Source of the DNA: JAGQOZ01 sp041399205
GTDB lineage: Bacteria; Planctomycetota; Planctomycetia; Pirellulales; Pirellulaceae
DNA length: 64,000 nt
Direction of reading: 5' to 3'
NCBI GenBank assembly: GCA_041399205.1
Contig: JAWKTK010000003.1
Span: forward strand, 1 to 64,000
The notes under the pieces are model-generated. The model had not been told where the DNA came from. It worked only from the letters and a program-made list of their open reading frames with translations, and made no database searches. This document shows, in pieces, positions 44,441-53,326 of this stretch (the first letter of the stretch is position 1; each line of letters opens with the position of its first letter). The position numbers and the translations under genes were made by a program.

Positions 44441-45376
44441 ATGGACATTACGGGTTGGATTAAGAGCGCAAAGGACTTTGGCACCGCCGCCTTCCAACAG
44501 GCGACCGGTGTGATCGGCGCCGGCGCGGGGTTTGTTTCGACCGCCATCGGGAAGACTCGGCTATTTGCATCCACCGAATCATCCGCCTCGTACGACCATC
44601 AACAGGTGGACGAAAAGCACTACTTTCTGGTCCCGGACAAGCGTTCGCCCCACTTGCATTCCTTGTACGTGATGCGTTGTCTGCCCAGCGGTGTGCCGCC
44701 CATTAACGACCTTCCCAAACGGCGGCTGTTTCATTTGCCCAACCATCATGCGTTGCCGACGTTGGAACAGATCTTGTTGGAAGACGCCCGTTCCGCCGCA
44801 GAATCTACTCCGGCAACTGCCGCAACCGTTTCGCAGCGATTGAATGACATCGCAGACCAAATTGACAAGCTGGACGGTAAAGTATTCAACGGCGTTCTGC
44901 TGATTGGCGGGCTAGTGGCGTTGATCAATCCGCTGGCCGGAGCGGCTGTGGCAGCAAAGGCATTGATTCCGGGAGTCGGCATGTTGCTTTCCAAATATGG
45001 TTTGAAATATGCCAGTGACACAGCCAGTTCCGTCGAGCTTGCCAGCCGAATCAAGACGGTGGAAAAAGAAGTGCTGAAACAGTTTCAAGGTTCCGAAGCA
45101 GAATCGCTGGTCAATCCGCTGTTGGCTCAATGGCAGAAAGCACTCGATTCGAACGAAGAACAGTACGAACCGATCTTGGATTTTTCGCCCGAATCGATGT
45201 CGTTTGGCCGATTAGATCGAGATCGCTTGTTTCGACTCACTTGCCAAGCGATCACGAATTCGTACGAATCAGTCTTGCATGATCGATCGCAGTGGCAGGC
45301 CTGCCAATTGGGCCCGGAAGATATCCGCTATCTGACGTTGTTGAAGGCGATCGCTGATGACTTGCCTTCGGCCTAG
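44441..45376 (+). CDS. Unknown protein with glycine/alanine-rich hydrophobic segments
   Basis: A 311-residue protein. The ATG at 44441 follows GAGGAAACGC; an earlier ATG at 44417 is less well placed. The first about 45 residues contain Gly/Ala-rich, amphipathic text (QATGVIGAGAGFVSTAIGKT). A central hydrophobic region (GVLLIGGLVALINPLAGAAV, ALIPGVGMLLSKYGL) may insert in or associate with the membrane. Both flanking parts are hydrophilic. I do not recognise a family. Its 3' end is close to the end of the convergent FG-GAP/dockerin-like gene. Confidence 0.7.
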   Translation: MDITGWIKSAKDFGTAAFQQATGVIGAGAGFVSTAIGKTRLFASTESSASYDHQQVDEKHYFLVPDKRSPHLHSLYVMRCLPSGVPPINDLPKRRLFHLPNHHALPTLEQILLEDARSAAESTPATAATVSQRLNDIADQIDKLDGKVFNGVLLIGGLVALINPLAGAAVAAKALIPGVGMLLSKYGLKYASDTASSVELASRIKTVEKEVLKQFQGSEAESLVNPLLAQWQKALDSNEEQYEPILDFSPESMSFGRLDRDRLFRLTCQAITNSYESVLHDRSQWQACQLGPEDIRYLTLLKAIADDLPSA

Positions 45377-46639
45377 CGGCTTGGCGTCAAAGACGAACGT
45401 ATCACGTTGGAAAACGGCGACCAAATCGGCGGAATCAAACGCGCCGTCTCCGTTCCAATCGCCCTGGTCGAATGTCGCTGATTCGCCCGATTCGTATCGG
45501 CCGGCTTGGAACACAAAAGCCAAATCGGACGAATTGAAGACGCCATCGCCATTGGCATCTCCAGCAAAACGATTCCCGATTGTGGTGCCTGGCACATGTC
45601 GCAGGTTGATCGAACCATCGATCCATTCGTCCATCGAATAGAAATAATCAAAGACGCCGTCGCCGTTCAGGTCACGCACAACACGCGGAGAGTTGAATGC
45701 ATCAAATTGGATGCTTCCGGTCTGTATTACCGTCAGATCGTCGTACTGTTCCCATTCAAAAATACCAGAACGATCATACGCTACGACGTCCAAATCTCCG
45801 TCTCGATCGATGTCGTCTGTCCAGCTGCCACCCCCCAGTCTCCCGAGTCCCAGAGAAAAATGGATTGTTGAGGTTGAAGCTGCCGCCTGATTGATGGCTA
45901 CTGAGATCGGCCTTGTATCCGGAAACCCGCCAAATTCTTCAATAGAGAGAGATCGTCCCAACCATCGCCATCAGAGATCCGCTTTAGCCAGCCATGATAG
46001 TAGTCATGCGTAAGACCTGAAAGGATGCGAGTTCGTTCGTAAATACCATCACCCGTCGAACGTTCCAACCACAGCGAATTACATCTCATGTTCGGCAAGA
46101 CACACTCCCGGACCTGCGTCTTCCATCCAAGAAAATCCAATCGGCCATCATGATCTACGTCAAGAAATGTGCCCCACGTTCATGACGATGCGCTGGATGA
46201 ACTTCACCAAGTGTAAATTGGCCGCCATCATGCTGAGCGAACGTATAAATATCCTCTCCTTTGGTCGCGATGATATCGGGCAGCCCATCAACGCCAGATC
46301 CAACAGTTCCGAATTCGGTCCATTCGTCCAGCGGCAGCGAAATTTCATGACGCTTGGAAACACGCCGTCGATGTTTTCGACCCAACTGGGACCGTGATCC
46401 GAAAACACGTCCCGGTCACCGTCTCCGTCCATGTCGATTGCGGTTGTGACGCCGGTCAGCGGTAACGGATTTGTTGCGAAATTACCGAATCCATCGACGT
46501 TTTCAGGCCAAACCGGTCCTTCCAAAACATCAATGTCCGCATCGCCATCCAGATCAACCCATTGCGTGGTCAACATTTGCCGAGCTTCGAGGTGTTGCAG
46601 TATGCAAGTCAAACAGCGAGAACAGATTTTGCGGGCCAT
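45374..46639 (-). pseudogene. Secreted FG-GAP/dockerin-like protein, broken by several frameshifts
   Basis: Start 46639 (GGGGAGCACTCT before ATG) gives MARKICSRCLTCILQHLEAR, then QML, a LEARxxL N-terminal motif common on planctomycete exported proteins. The first part has VCBS/FG-GAP-like acidic repeats (WVDLDGDADIDVLEGP, IDMDGDGDRDVFSDHG). The frame changes at about 46345, 46160 and 45950, each restorable by one or two bases. Further pieces read DEWTEFGTVGSGVDGLPDII, DFLGWKTQVRECVLPNMRCN and IEEFGGFPDTRPISVAIN. The end carries dockerin-like loops (GDANGDGVFNSSDLAFVFQA and GDWNGDGAFDSADLVAVFQR). It may be intact in the organism, with errors in the consensus. Its open frame runs into the convergent gene to 45269. 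Confidence 0.65.
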
Positions 46640-46762
46640 AGAGTGCTCCCCTGGTAAATCGATTTGCATACCATTGAAAGCAGCTTCTATCTCTGTGTCA
46701 ATGAAAACGGCACTCCGGATTGGCTGGTGGAACCTCAGTCCGCGATAGTTCTGTCCGTCCGA

Positions 46763-47577
46763 CTACTGTTGATCGTCCGATTCTGACAAGAAGTTGACGC
46801 AATTCGGCTTCATCGCGCAGCCGTCGCAACGCTCGAACCAAAATCCTGTCGAACTCGTTCTTTGCTCAAATGCAGGTGTTCGCCAATCTCTCGGTAGGTT
46901 AGCGAACGACGTTCGGCGGTAAACCAAACCGTCTGGAAACCACAAACCGTTCGCGTTCGTCCAAAACACGCAGCAATTCTCGAATTCGGCGATCCTGTTC
47001 AACGGTCAGCACAGGAGTTTGATGGCCTTCAAGTTTTTCTACGTCGTCCAACGATTCGTCGTGCCCAACCATGAAGCGCTGTTGATGAACGTACTGTTTT
47101 CGAGACAACGCCATGAAAGCTCGCTTCAATGCCGTCACGGCATAGGTGCTAAACCGAGTACCGTAGTTGACGTCGTATAGCTCTACCGCTCGAATCAACA
47201 TGATTCCCTTCGCAGACAAAGTCCTGGAAATCCGGGCCGACCGGGACCGGTAAGTTGTAGCCACCGCGGGTACCAGCCGCAAGTTCGCTTCTACAATCTG
47301 GTTGCGAATCGCCTGCAGTTGGCTTTGGGCTTTTCGCACCATCGAAGCCGACGTTCGGCTGTCGGTGGCGTGTTCCACCACATGCTTCAGTTCGGACAGC
47401 GTTTGAAACATCTGCTGCTCGTCTTGATCGGACAACAATCGGCTCCAGTTTCAAATCCTGAAAGTAGGCTCCTACTTCGGCAGCCCGATTAACGGGATTA
47501 GAAGTTGCTTTGCCCACCGTCACAGGATTGCTACGGCCGTGCGATGTCGTACCGTTCTTTTCTGTTGCAAGAATCAT
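46763..47577 (-). pseudogene. Sigma-70 family RNA polymerase sigma factor, several frameshifts
   Basis: The ATG at 47577 follows GGAAG; the first 50 residues are polar. The frame shifts near 47445, where KLEPI joins to LSDQDEQQMFQTL. Then NQIVEANLRLVPAVATTY, a compensating pair near 47240 and 47204 restoring GPDFQDFVCEGN, and IRAVELYDVNYGTRFSTYAV form region 2. RERFVVSRRFGL shifts near 46915 to TAERRSLTYREIGEHLHLSK and near 46835 to VRALRRLRDEAELRQLL, the region 4 helix-turn-helix. The reassembled protein is a group 2-like sigma factor of about 270 residues. Its neighbour is an HPF-like ribosome-hibernation protein, so a stress or stationary-phase role is plausible. Whether the gene is really broken is unclear. 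Confidence 0.75.
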
Positions 47578-47859
47578 CGTTCTTCCTTCATAAGATTGAG
47601 CGACCGAACTCCGCCGCAAGTTTCATCGATTTATAGCCCAGCTTAAGTTGTTTGACTAATAGATAATCAACCGCCAAAGCATAGACAAACTGAATGTGGA
47701 ATACCAAGCTGAATGCCGCCAACTCGACCACTAACCGCTTGGCCATGTCTATAGTTTTTTCCAATGGTTTGACACGGGCAATTCGATAGGACTCGTTTCT
47801 ACTCGCGTGCCTAAGATTCAGCAGTCGACGCTCCTAACATAGAAAGCGAGGGTGCTGTG

Positions 47860-48441
47860 ATGCGACTTTCCGTAATAGCGGTAATGCCCGTTGTCTTCTT
47901 CGCGGCTCCGATAGACGATGTATTAGGCCACAACTTGGCGGTTACATCCAACTTGAGCCCCTACTTGTATTTGACTCGCAACGACATGCTTCGAACGACT
48001 TCGTTTCCGGCGTATCACAAGCTGGTTCGCCCGGAACTGGATCGCCGCATGCGGCATTCTTCGTCTTGGAGTGTTCAGCCGCCGTTACCTGAACTGAGTC
48101 CGTATCTGCATCTGGGACGAAAGGATGTCACACCAGGATTTCCGATCTACCACCGAATCGTATTGCCGCGCCTGGATCAGGCGACCACGGGAGCCGTTTC
48201 CGGCGAACCGAGCGTTCGGCCAGAGTGCCGGTTCGTCCGGCACCATTGCCTAGTTGGCCACAGCGGATGCCACAACCAATCCAACGGAACTGGCCGAATT
48301 CCCACAATCGAATTCTGCATGGGCACGCTTCGCCACACGGGGATCCAGGTCGTGTTCATCGGAAGCCGACCTCCTTCGGCACATGGTTCTTGGACGACTT
48401 GCTATCGCCAAGTCCGCATTCCATTCGATCCAGATAATTGA
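47860..48441 (+). CDS. Small secreted protein with SPYL repeats, probably frameshifted
   Basis: The ATG at 47860 follows GAGG and opens a signal-like stretch (MRLSVIAVMPVVFFAAPI). Two similar units follow: LSPYLYLTRNDMLRTTSFPA then YHKLVRPELD, and LSPYLHLGRKDVTPGFPIYH then RIVLPRLD. Past about 48225 another frame reads PVRPAPLPSWPQRMPQP and RILHGHASPHGD, which looks more protein-like than the called frame, so the true C terminus may lie in it. The SPYL...YxxxVxPxLD pattern is known to me from planctomycete exported proteins of unknown function. Confidence 0.5.
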   Translation: MRLSVIAVMPVVFFAAPIDDVLGHNLAVTSNLSPYLYLTRNDMLRTTSFPAYHKLVRPELDRRMRHSSSWSVQPPLPELSPYLHLGRKDVTPGFPIYHRIVLPRLDQATTGAVSGEPSVRPECRFVRHHCLVGHSGCHNQSNGTGRIPTIEFCMGTLRHTGIQVVFIGSRPPSAHGSWTTCYRQVRIPFDPDN

Positions 48442-48451
48442 GGATATTTCC

Positions 48452-49132
48452 ATGAATAAAACTGTAGTATTCACACTCATCACCGTAGCCATCATGTGGT
48501 ACACATTGGCGAACACTCGGCCTCAGCCCGTGTTCGCCATGACGGCTCACGGCAGCGACAACAAGACGATCGCCACCGTACCTTTGGACGGCGGTATGGA
48601 AGCGGTGATTACGCTGGATCATGCGACGGGCGACCTCACCGGTTACGTTTTGGACCAATTTACAGGCAAATTTTTCGTCCAGTACCGATACAACGTGACT
48701 CGCGACTTTGGCAATGGCAGGCACCGGTATATGCTTGCCACAGGCTCAGCGGACTTTCGGCAGATCACCGGAAATCAACGCATGGCCAATGGCGTGGTAT
48801 ACGTGTCTGAAGAAGCGTCCGGGCAAATCGTCGCCTATGGCATGCCCTGGAATCCTCAATTGAGAAACAATCAACTGTGGTTGGCCGCCGCCTTTTTTGT
48901 GCCTTTGAACTATGCGATGACTCGTTTTGCCGAAGAACCAAGAGTAGGGCGCTTGTCTTGTTTGTCGTGGTATTGCAAGGCACGCCACATGGAAACGAAA
49001 GCGGCCGACCAACAGGACAGATTCTTGGTTGGTCGGCCGAGAAACATCGCAGTCTGGACTATTGAGAATCATCGAATTCGTCGGACGGGACAATTGCCGA
49101 AACACGTTGTCGCTGACGATGGGCGCAACTAA
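48452..49132 (+). CDS. Small secreted conserved protein (unknown function)
   Basis: The ATG at 48452, with GAGGA upstream, starts MNKTVVFTLITVAIMWYTLA, a signal peptide or anchor. The mature domain has TIATVPLDGGMEAVITLDHA, FVQYRYNVTRDF and NQRMANGVVYVSEEASGQIV, then YGMPWN and AAFFVPLNYAMTRFAEE. I believe the domain occurs next to sigma factors and HPF-like genes in planctomycetes. After about 48945 the sequence loses family character (VGRLSCLSWYCKARH), so a frameshift and an earlier real stop are likely; the tail overlaps the antisense HPF-like gene. Function unknown. Confidence 0.6.
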   Translation: MNKTVVFTLITVAIMWYTLANTRPQPVFAMTAHGSDNKTIATVPLDGGMEAVITLDHATGDLTGYVLDQFTGKFFVQYRYNVTRDFGNGRHRYMLATGSADFRQITGNQRMANGVVYVSEEASGQIVAYGMPWNPQLRNNQLWLAAAFFVPLNYAMTRFAEEPRVGRLSCLSWYCKARHMETKAADQQDRFLVGRPRNIAVWTIENHRIRRTGQLPKHVVADDGRN

Positions 49133-49418
49133 CTGTACGGTACGAGCAACCGTTCGTCCGGTTCGATCTACTCGAGCAATACAGTGTTTCAGATCGGAGT
49201 CCTGGTTGATAATCATGACTTCCGCGGCGATCTGATTTCACTTGGACTTTACATTGTTTGTCTACACCGCCCTTGGGACCGTTGACATCCGACACAGTCA
49301 GCGTCACTCGTTGAATTCGCGAAGCGAAGCGAGACAAGGTAAAGGCCATGCGCCGCTGAATGAATTCTCGCGACTGGTCGTTCAAACAATTGTGACGATC
49401 GGTAATGATAATTTCCAT
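49000..49418 (-). CDS. HPF/RaiA-like ribosome-associated protein (frameshifted)
   Basis: The start at 49418 follows GAGGAACCCATTC and reads MEIIITDRHNCLNDQSREFI, then RRMAFTLSRFASRIQRVTLT and VSDVNGPKGGVDKQCKVQVK, a hibernation-promoting-factor N-terminal domain. The frame fails near 49222. One base further on it continues IAAEVMIINQDSDLKHCIAR, VDRTGRTVARTVQLVAPI, the expected second half. The C-terminal end after about 49090 is unclear and the stop given here is approximate, because the frame runs antisense into the 48452 gene. Role: binds 30S subunits to hibernate ribosomes under stress. Confidence 0.65.
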
Positions 49419-49541
49419 GAATGGGTTCCTCGTAGTCTCATTTGCGGATAATTCGTCTACAATGACTTATACGCTGCAGCCGCTGCTGGGTGGCATAGAA
49501 AAGCAATTTTCGATTATTGAAAAAATCAATGGACCAAAAAC

Positions 49542-50456
49542 GTGGACTGGCTAAATTATCACCATTTGTTGTATTTCTGGACCGTGGCCAAGGAAGGCGG
49601 TGTGTCTCGGGCGGCCGAGCATCTGCATTTGGCGCAACCGACATTGAGCAGCCAGATCAAGAAACTGGAAAAGGCCGTGGGGACTCCCTTGTTTGAACGC
49701 GAAGGACGAACAATGGTCCTGACCGAGACGGGGCAGATGGTCTACCGCTATGCCGACGAAATCTTTTCGTTGGGCCGCGAATTAAGCGACACGTTGCGAG
49801 GTCGCACAACTCGTGACAAGCTGAATTTAATTGTCGGAGTGCCGGACAATCTTCCCAAGTTAGTGGTTTATGAACTATTGAAACCGGCGATGGAATTGGA
49901 AGAACACGTGCGACTGCAAGTCTATGAAAGCAAACTTCAAGATTTACTAGCCGATTTGGCGTTGCACCGCTTGGACTTGGTCTTGGCCGATAGTCCCATC
50001 ACGCCTGATTCGCACGTGCGCGCCTTCAATCACTTATTGGGCGAATGCAGCGTCACCGTGTTCGGCACAGAAAAAATGGCCAAACGGTACTCCAAGAATT
50101 TCCCAAAGTCGCTGCACGATGCGCCCATGCTACTGCCCACACAGAACACATCTTTGAGGCGTCATATGGAGCAATGGTTTGATCAACAAGATATACAGCC
50201 CGAAATCGCTCATGAACTGGAAGATAGTGCAATCGTCAAAGTCTTTGGCCAAGAAGGACACGGACTGTTTGTGTCACCCAGTGCAATTGAGCGTCATGTA
50301 CTGAAACAATACTCAGTGGCAGTAGTGGGCCGTATTCCAGAAATCAAGGAACGCTTCTACGCGATTTCCGTTCAACGCCGCATTAAGCATCCTGCCATGC
50401 TGGCGATTACCGATGCGGCACGAAACGAACTGTTTGCCAATACCGATTCGAAGTAA
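49542..50456 (+). CDS. nhaR: LysR-type regulator, NhaR-like
   Basis: A 304-residue protein with an N-terminal winged helix-turn-helix (LNYHHLLYFWTVAKEGGVSR then AAEHLHLAQPTLSSQIKKLE) and a substrate-binding-like effector domain (NLIVGVPDNLPKLVVYELLK, LDLVLADSPI). The HLLYFWTVAKEG opening is typical of NhaR, the regulator of the Na+/H+ antiporter nhaA in enterobacteria. The start is the GTG at 49542; the ATG nearby is in another frame. No nhaA gene is in the window, so the target here is unknown. The HPF-like gene is divergent upstream. Confidence 0.85.
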   Translation: MDWLNYHHLLYFWTVAKEGGVSRAAEHLHLAQPTLSSQIKKLEKAVGTPLFEREGRTMVLTETGQMVYRYADEIFSLGRELSDTLRGRTTRDKLNLIVGVPDNLPKLVVYELLKPAMELEEHVRLQVYESKLQDLLADLALHRLDLVLADSPITPDSHVRAFNHLLGECSVTVFGTEKMAKRYSKNFPKSLHDAPMLLPTQNTSLRRHMEQWFDQQDIQPEIAHELEDSAIVKVFGQEGHGLFVSPSAIERHVLKQYSVAVVGRIPEIKERFYAISVQRRIKHPAMLAITDAARNELFANTDSK

Positions 50457-50509
50457 GGTTCGTTGGCCAGGAAGCATCATTCTGCCCAGCGATCCACGAC
50501 GCCGAGCTG

Positions 50510-51049
50510 TTAGGGTTGCATGGCGCCGACAAATTTGGTGAACCCTTCCGCCTGTTCGACCAAACGTTTGGACAGTTCGTCGTCGGCCAACTTGCCATCG
50601 ACAAACTGTTTGAAACTGTCGCCAATGAACAGCCGCCGAGGAAAAATGTGGGCGTTCCGATATCCGGCCACTTGCTGAAAATGTTCGACAGCTCGTAACC
50701 CTTTAAACTGCCCCGCCGCCAAGCCAATGAACGCACACGGCCGACTATCAAAGCCTTGCGGATATGGCAGCATGTCCACAAACAATTTCAGTATGCCCGG
50801 ATAACTACCGTTGTATTCCGGCACTACAAAAACCACTCCGTCCGACTTCAAAAAGCGGTCTACCAACGCCGTGACTTTGGCATCCGCCTGTTTGTAGGCG
50901 GACGGCAGCAAAGCCTCGGCTGGAAGTTCGTTCATATCTAGCGAATCGACCGTATGCCCCAACTGTCGGTACGATTCGGCCACTTCGGTTGCCAGTAAAC
51001 GAGACAGCGCGCCGTCTCGATTCGTGCCACACACCACAACCATATGCAT
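50510..51049 (-). CDS. NADPH-dependent FMN reductase
   Basis: A 179-residue flavodoxin-fold enzyme. Start 51049 follows GGAG (eight-base spacing) and reads MHMVVVCGTNRDGALSRLLA, the FMN-phosphate loop. VFVVPEYNGSYPGILKLFVD and ACAFIGLAAGQFKG-like text complete the flavin site. It reduces FMN or quinone-type substrates with NADPH. It is third in a minus-strand run hisI, RidA, FMN reductase with gaps of 43 and 75 bases, so the genes may be co-transcribed. The frame extends to 51088 without a ribosome-binding site. Confidence 0.85.
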   Translation of the reverse strand: MHMVVVCGTNRDGALSRLLATEVAESYRQLGHTVDSLDMNELPAEALLPSAYKQADAKVTALVDRFLKSDGVVFVVPEYNGSYPGILKLFVDMLPYPQGFDSRPCAFIGLAAGQFKGLRAVEHFQQVAGYRNAHIFPRRLFIGDSFKQFVDGKLADDELSKRLVEQAEGFTKFVGAMQP

Positions 51050-51124
51050 TGGAGTTGCTCCTGTTGGTTTCTTCGCACGCCGTCTCACTTGGCGACGGAC
51101 GCTGGGAACCGATTAGGCTGGATA

Positions 51125-51589
51125 CTACTTCTTCAACTGGAAGATGGCTTCAATTTCGACAGCAATCCCGCCCGGCAAGGCGTTCATGCCAACGGCGCTG
51201 CGAGTACCCACGCCGTGATCTTCACCAAAGACTTGTGCAAACAATTCGCTGCAACCATTGATCACGGCAGGTTGAGCGCCAAATTCGGCCGTACAATTCA
51301 CCATGCCCAACAGCTTGACCACGCGTTCAATTCGATCCAAGCTCCCCAGGTACGTCTTTAGCGTAGAGAGCATGGTGAGGCCGGTTTGACGCGCCGCATC
51401 GTATCCGCCTTGCTGGTCCAGATTGTCACCGACGGTGCCCACAATCAGCGTGCCGTCCGAACGCAGAGGCCCTTGTCCCGACACGTAGCACATGTCTCCC
51501 ACAATCAACGTTGGCTTGTAAACACCAGCCGGTTTGGGGCAGGGTGGAAGTTCCAAACCTAGTTCTTCAATGCGTTTATCGAATGACAT
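51125..51589 (-). CDS. RidA family protein
   Basis: A 154-residue trimeric enamine/imine deaminase-type protein. MSFDKRIEELGLELPPCPKP, GDMCYVSGQGPLRSDG, VVKLLGMVNCTAEFGAQ and VGTRSAVGMNALPGGIAVEI fit the family. The Arg in GTRSAVG is the carboxylate-binding residue. It is somewhat longer than classical RidA at the N terminus, like the YjgF/chorismate-mutase-like subgroup. Beside hisI, it could protect against reactive enamine intermediates, which is inference. Confidence 0.88.
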   Translation of the reverse strand: MSFDKRIEELGLELPPCPKPAGVYKPTLIVGDMCYVSGQGPLRSDGTLIVGTVGDNLDQQGGYDAARQTGLTMLSTLKTYLGSLDRIERVVKLLGMVNCTAEFGAQPAVINGCSELFAQVFGEDHGVGTRSAVGMNALPGGIAVEIEAIFQLKK

Positions 51590-51632
51590 TTTTCTTTCCT
51601 TTGTGATCTAGCATGTGCGAAGCGAAGTTGGC

Positions 51633-52022
51633 TTATGACTTTTTGTAAATTTCGTCCGGCGACTTGTGACGCGGCAATACCACTTGCGCTCCTTCCGGCG
51701 TGATTTCACGAAAGAAACAACTGGCGTAACCTTCGTGGCAAGCGACTCCGGTCTGCCGAACTTTTAGCAGGATTGTATCGGCATCACAATCGATGTAAAC
51801 GCCCACCACGTGTTGCCAGTGGCCGCTTTCTTCGCCCTTTCGCCAAAGTCGATGGCGGCTGCGGCTGAAATAGACCGCCTTGCCTGTCGCCAACGTTTCT
51901 TCGAACGCTTGTTGATTCATGTAGGCCAACATCAACACCTGTCCCGTGTCGGCGTCCTGCGCAATCACCGGCACGCAGCCGTTGCCTGATTTGGCGAAAT
52001 CCGGAGCCACATCCATCCGCAT
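51633..52022 (-). CDS. hisI: Phosphoribosyl-AMP cyclohydrolase
   Basis: A 129-residue histidine-synthesis enzyme opening the purine ring of PR-AMP. Motifs QVLMLAYMNQQAFEETLATG, YFSRSRHRLWRKGEESGHWQ, YIDCDADTILLKVRQTGVAC then HEGYASCFF carry the zinc and magnesium ligands (Cys/Asp of DCDAD, Cys/His/Cys of ACHEGYASC). Start 52022 has AGAGA nearby; 52016 is possible and 52073 is the long frame. It is a stand-alone HisI without the HisE domain. Confidence 0.95.
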   Translation of the reverse strand: MRMDVAPDFAKSGNGCVPVIAQDADTGQVLMLAYMNQQAFEETLATGKAVYFSRSRHRLWRKGEESGHWQHVVGVYIDCDADTILLKVRQTGVACHEGYASCFFREITPEGAQVVLPRHKSPDEIYKKS

Positions 52023-52327
52023 TCTCTTTCTGTTTTTCTTGTGCTGGTTAGTCAGAATTCCGTCAGACGTCACGTTCCGCTTGTTCTGATTCTTCCGCTG
52101 TTTCAGATTCTCCCTGACATTACCGGAAACTCACACTCTTCGCTACACTCGGTGCGATCCGGAACTTCACAGATGACTGCAGTGACAGCATCGGCCTGGA
52201 CGATGTCGATTACCAAGGTGCTGGGAAGCCCCATGTTTAAAACAGGAAGCAACAAGACAGCGGGTGTTAACCGAGCATTCCAATTGCCGGTCCGTAGCCT
52301 GCCAACAATCTGAAGGAACCCCAACCA
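52023..52327. other. Divergent gap between hisI and the GT2 gene
   Basis: About 300 bases. Minus-strand frame 52324-52103 (73 codons) starts with TTG, lacks a ribosome-binding site and has no family signature; not called. Confidence 0.4.
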
Positions 52328-52963
52328 GTGGAACTGTCAGTCAGCATTATTGTTCCGATTTGCAATCACCAATACAAGATTCAGCGACATGTTTCTCAGT
52401 TGGTGGAGAATGTGATGGACCTGACGGGCCGGTTTGAAGTCCTGCTAATGGATTTGGGTTCAACCGACATGACGTACGAAATGGCGACCGACTTAGCGGA
52501 CGAATATCCACAGATTCGCATTTGCCGTTCCACCACGCATCTGAATGTGGCCGACGCCATCGAACACGGCATTCAGATGACATCCGGCGAAATCATTTTT
52601 GTGCATGACATGGCGGACGAAGTTAGTTCGCAAGCGATGTGCAAATTGTGGGCAATGCGACATGACACCGAGTTGGTCATGGCTGGAGCGAACCAGGGAC
52701 GCTCGGCTGCATCGTTTGACACGCCGCTGGCGGAAGGTATGACACTTGGTTCCATCGGTGGCTTGCAGATGATTCGCCGCGAAGGTTTGCCATACCATCA
52801 CGAATCGATCGAACCAGCATTTGCGGACGTGAACCGCGTGACTCGGACCGATCTGGTTCGCGACATGCAACGCAATCCCAATCCTTCGCCCAACCTGCTG
52901 TCACGACTCCGCGACCTGTCAAGTTCGTTCACGTCCAGCTGGGAAAGCGAATCAGTGCATTAG
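52328..52963 (+). CDS. Short GT2-type glycosyltransferase
   Basis: A 211-residue protein. The start is GTG at 52328. VSIIVPICNHQYKIQRHVSQ and FEVLLMDLGSTDMTYEMATD form a GT-A fold. EIIFVHDMADEVSSQAMC carries a DxD-like motif (DMAD). There is no membrane helix, unlike most polysaccharide GT2 enzymes, and it is shorter than usual (many are 250-350). A sugar-nucleotide transferase is likely, but the acceptor is unknown. Confidence 0.7.
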   Translation: MELSVSIIVPICNHQYKIQRHVSQLVENVMDLTGRFEVLLMDLGSTDMTYEMATDLADEYPQIRICRSTTHLNVADAIEHGIQMTSGEIIFVHDMADEVSSQAMCKLWAMRHDTELVMAGANQGRSAASFDTPLAEGMTLGSIGGLQMIRREGLPYHHESIEPAFADVNRVTRTDLVRDMQRNPNPSPNLLSRLRDLSSSFTSSWESESVH

Positions 52964-53326
52964 CATTCGTCCGCTTACTATTTGCACTCGGTGGACGCAG
53001 CGCCTCGCCGGTAATTGGAATTCTGACCTTCCTACGTTCTTTTCGTTCTCTTGCCGGAACGGCGCTGCGACCTCTGTTCCGGCCTACGTCTGATTCGCGC
53101 GCACGACATCGTGCTTTGACCAACGGCATGAAGGCGTAGCCATTGCGCATTGACGCAACATGATTGGCGCCAATGGTTCGACGATAACTCAACCGATACG
53201 AGCAACCGGGCTACCAACCCAGATGAAGTCTTCGGTTGCCCGACCGTCTTGATTTCGCTAGTCAATGGAATATGCTGCTGGCTCCGTTCGATTGTATATG
53301 TCAATGCAACGGGAGTTGCTGCGTTT
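52964..53326. other. Intergenic gap
   Basis: About 360 bases. The open frame of the downstream transporter extends back to 53150, but the region before 53327 looks non-coding (no membrane-protein character, weak start). A small CCGGAAC...GTTCCGG hairpin near 53055-53083 is the only structure noted. Confidence 0.35.

Noticed and set aside
52103..52324. Minus-strand frame of 73 codons between hisI and the GT2 gene
   Set aside because: It needs a TTG start, has no ribosome-binding site and no recognisable domain.
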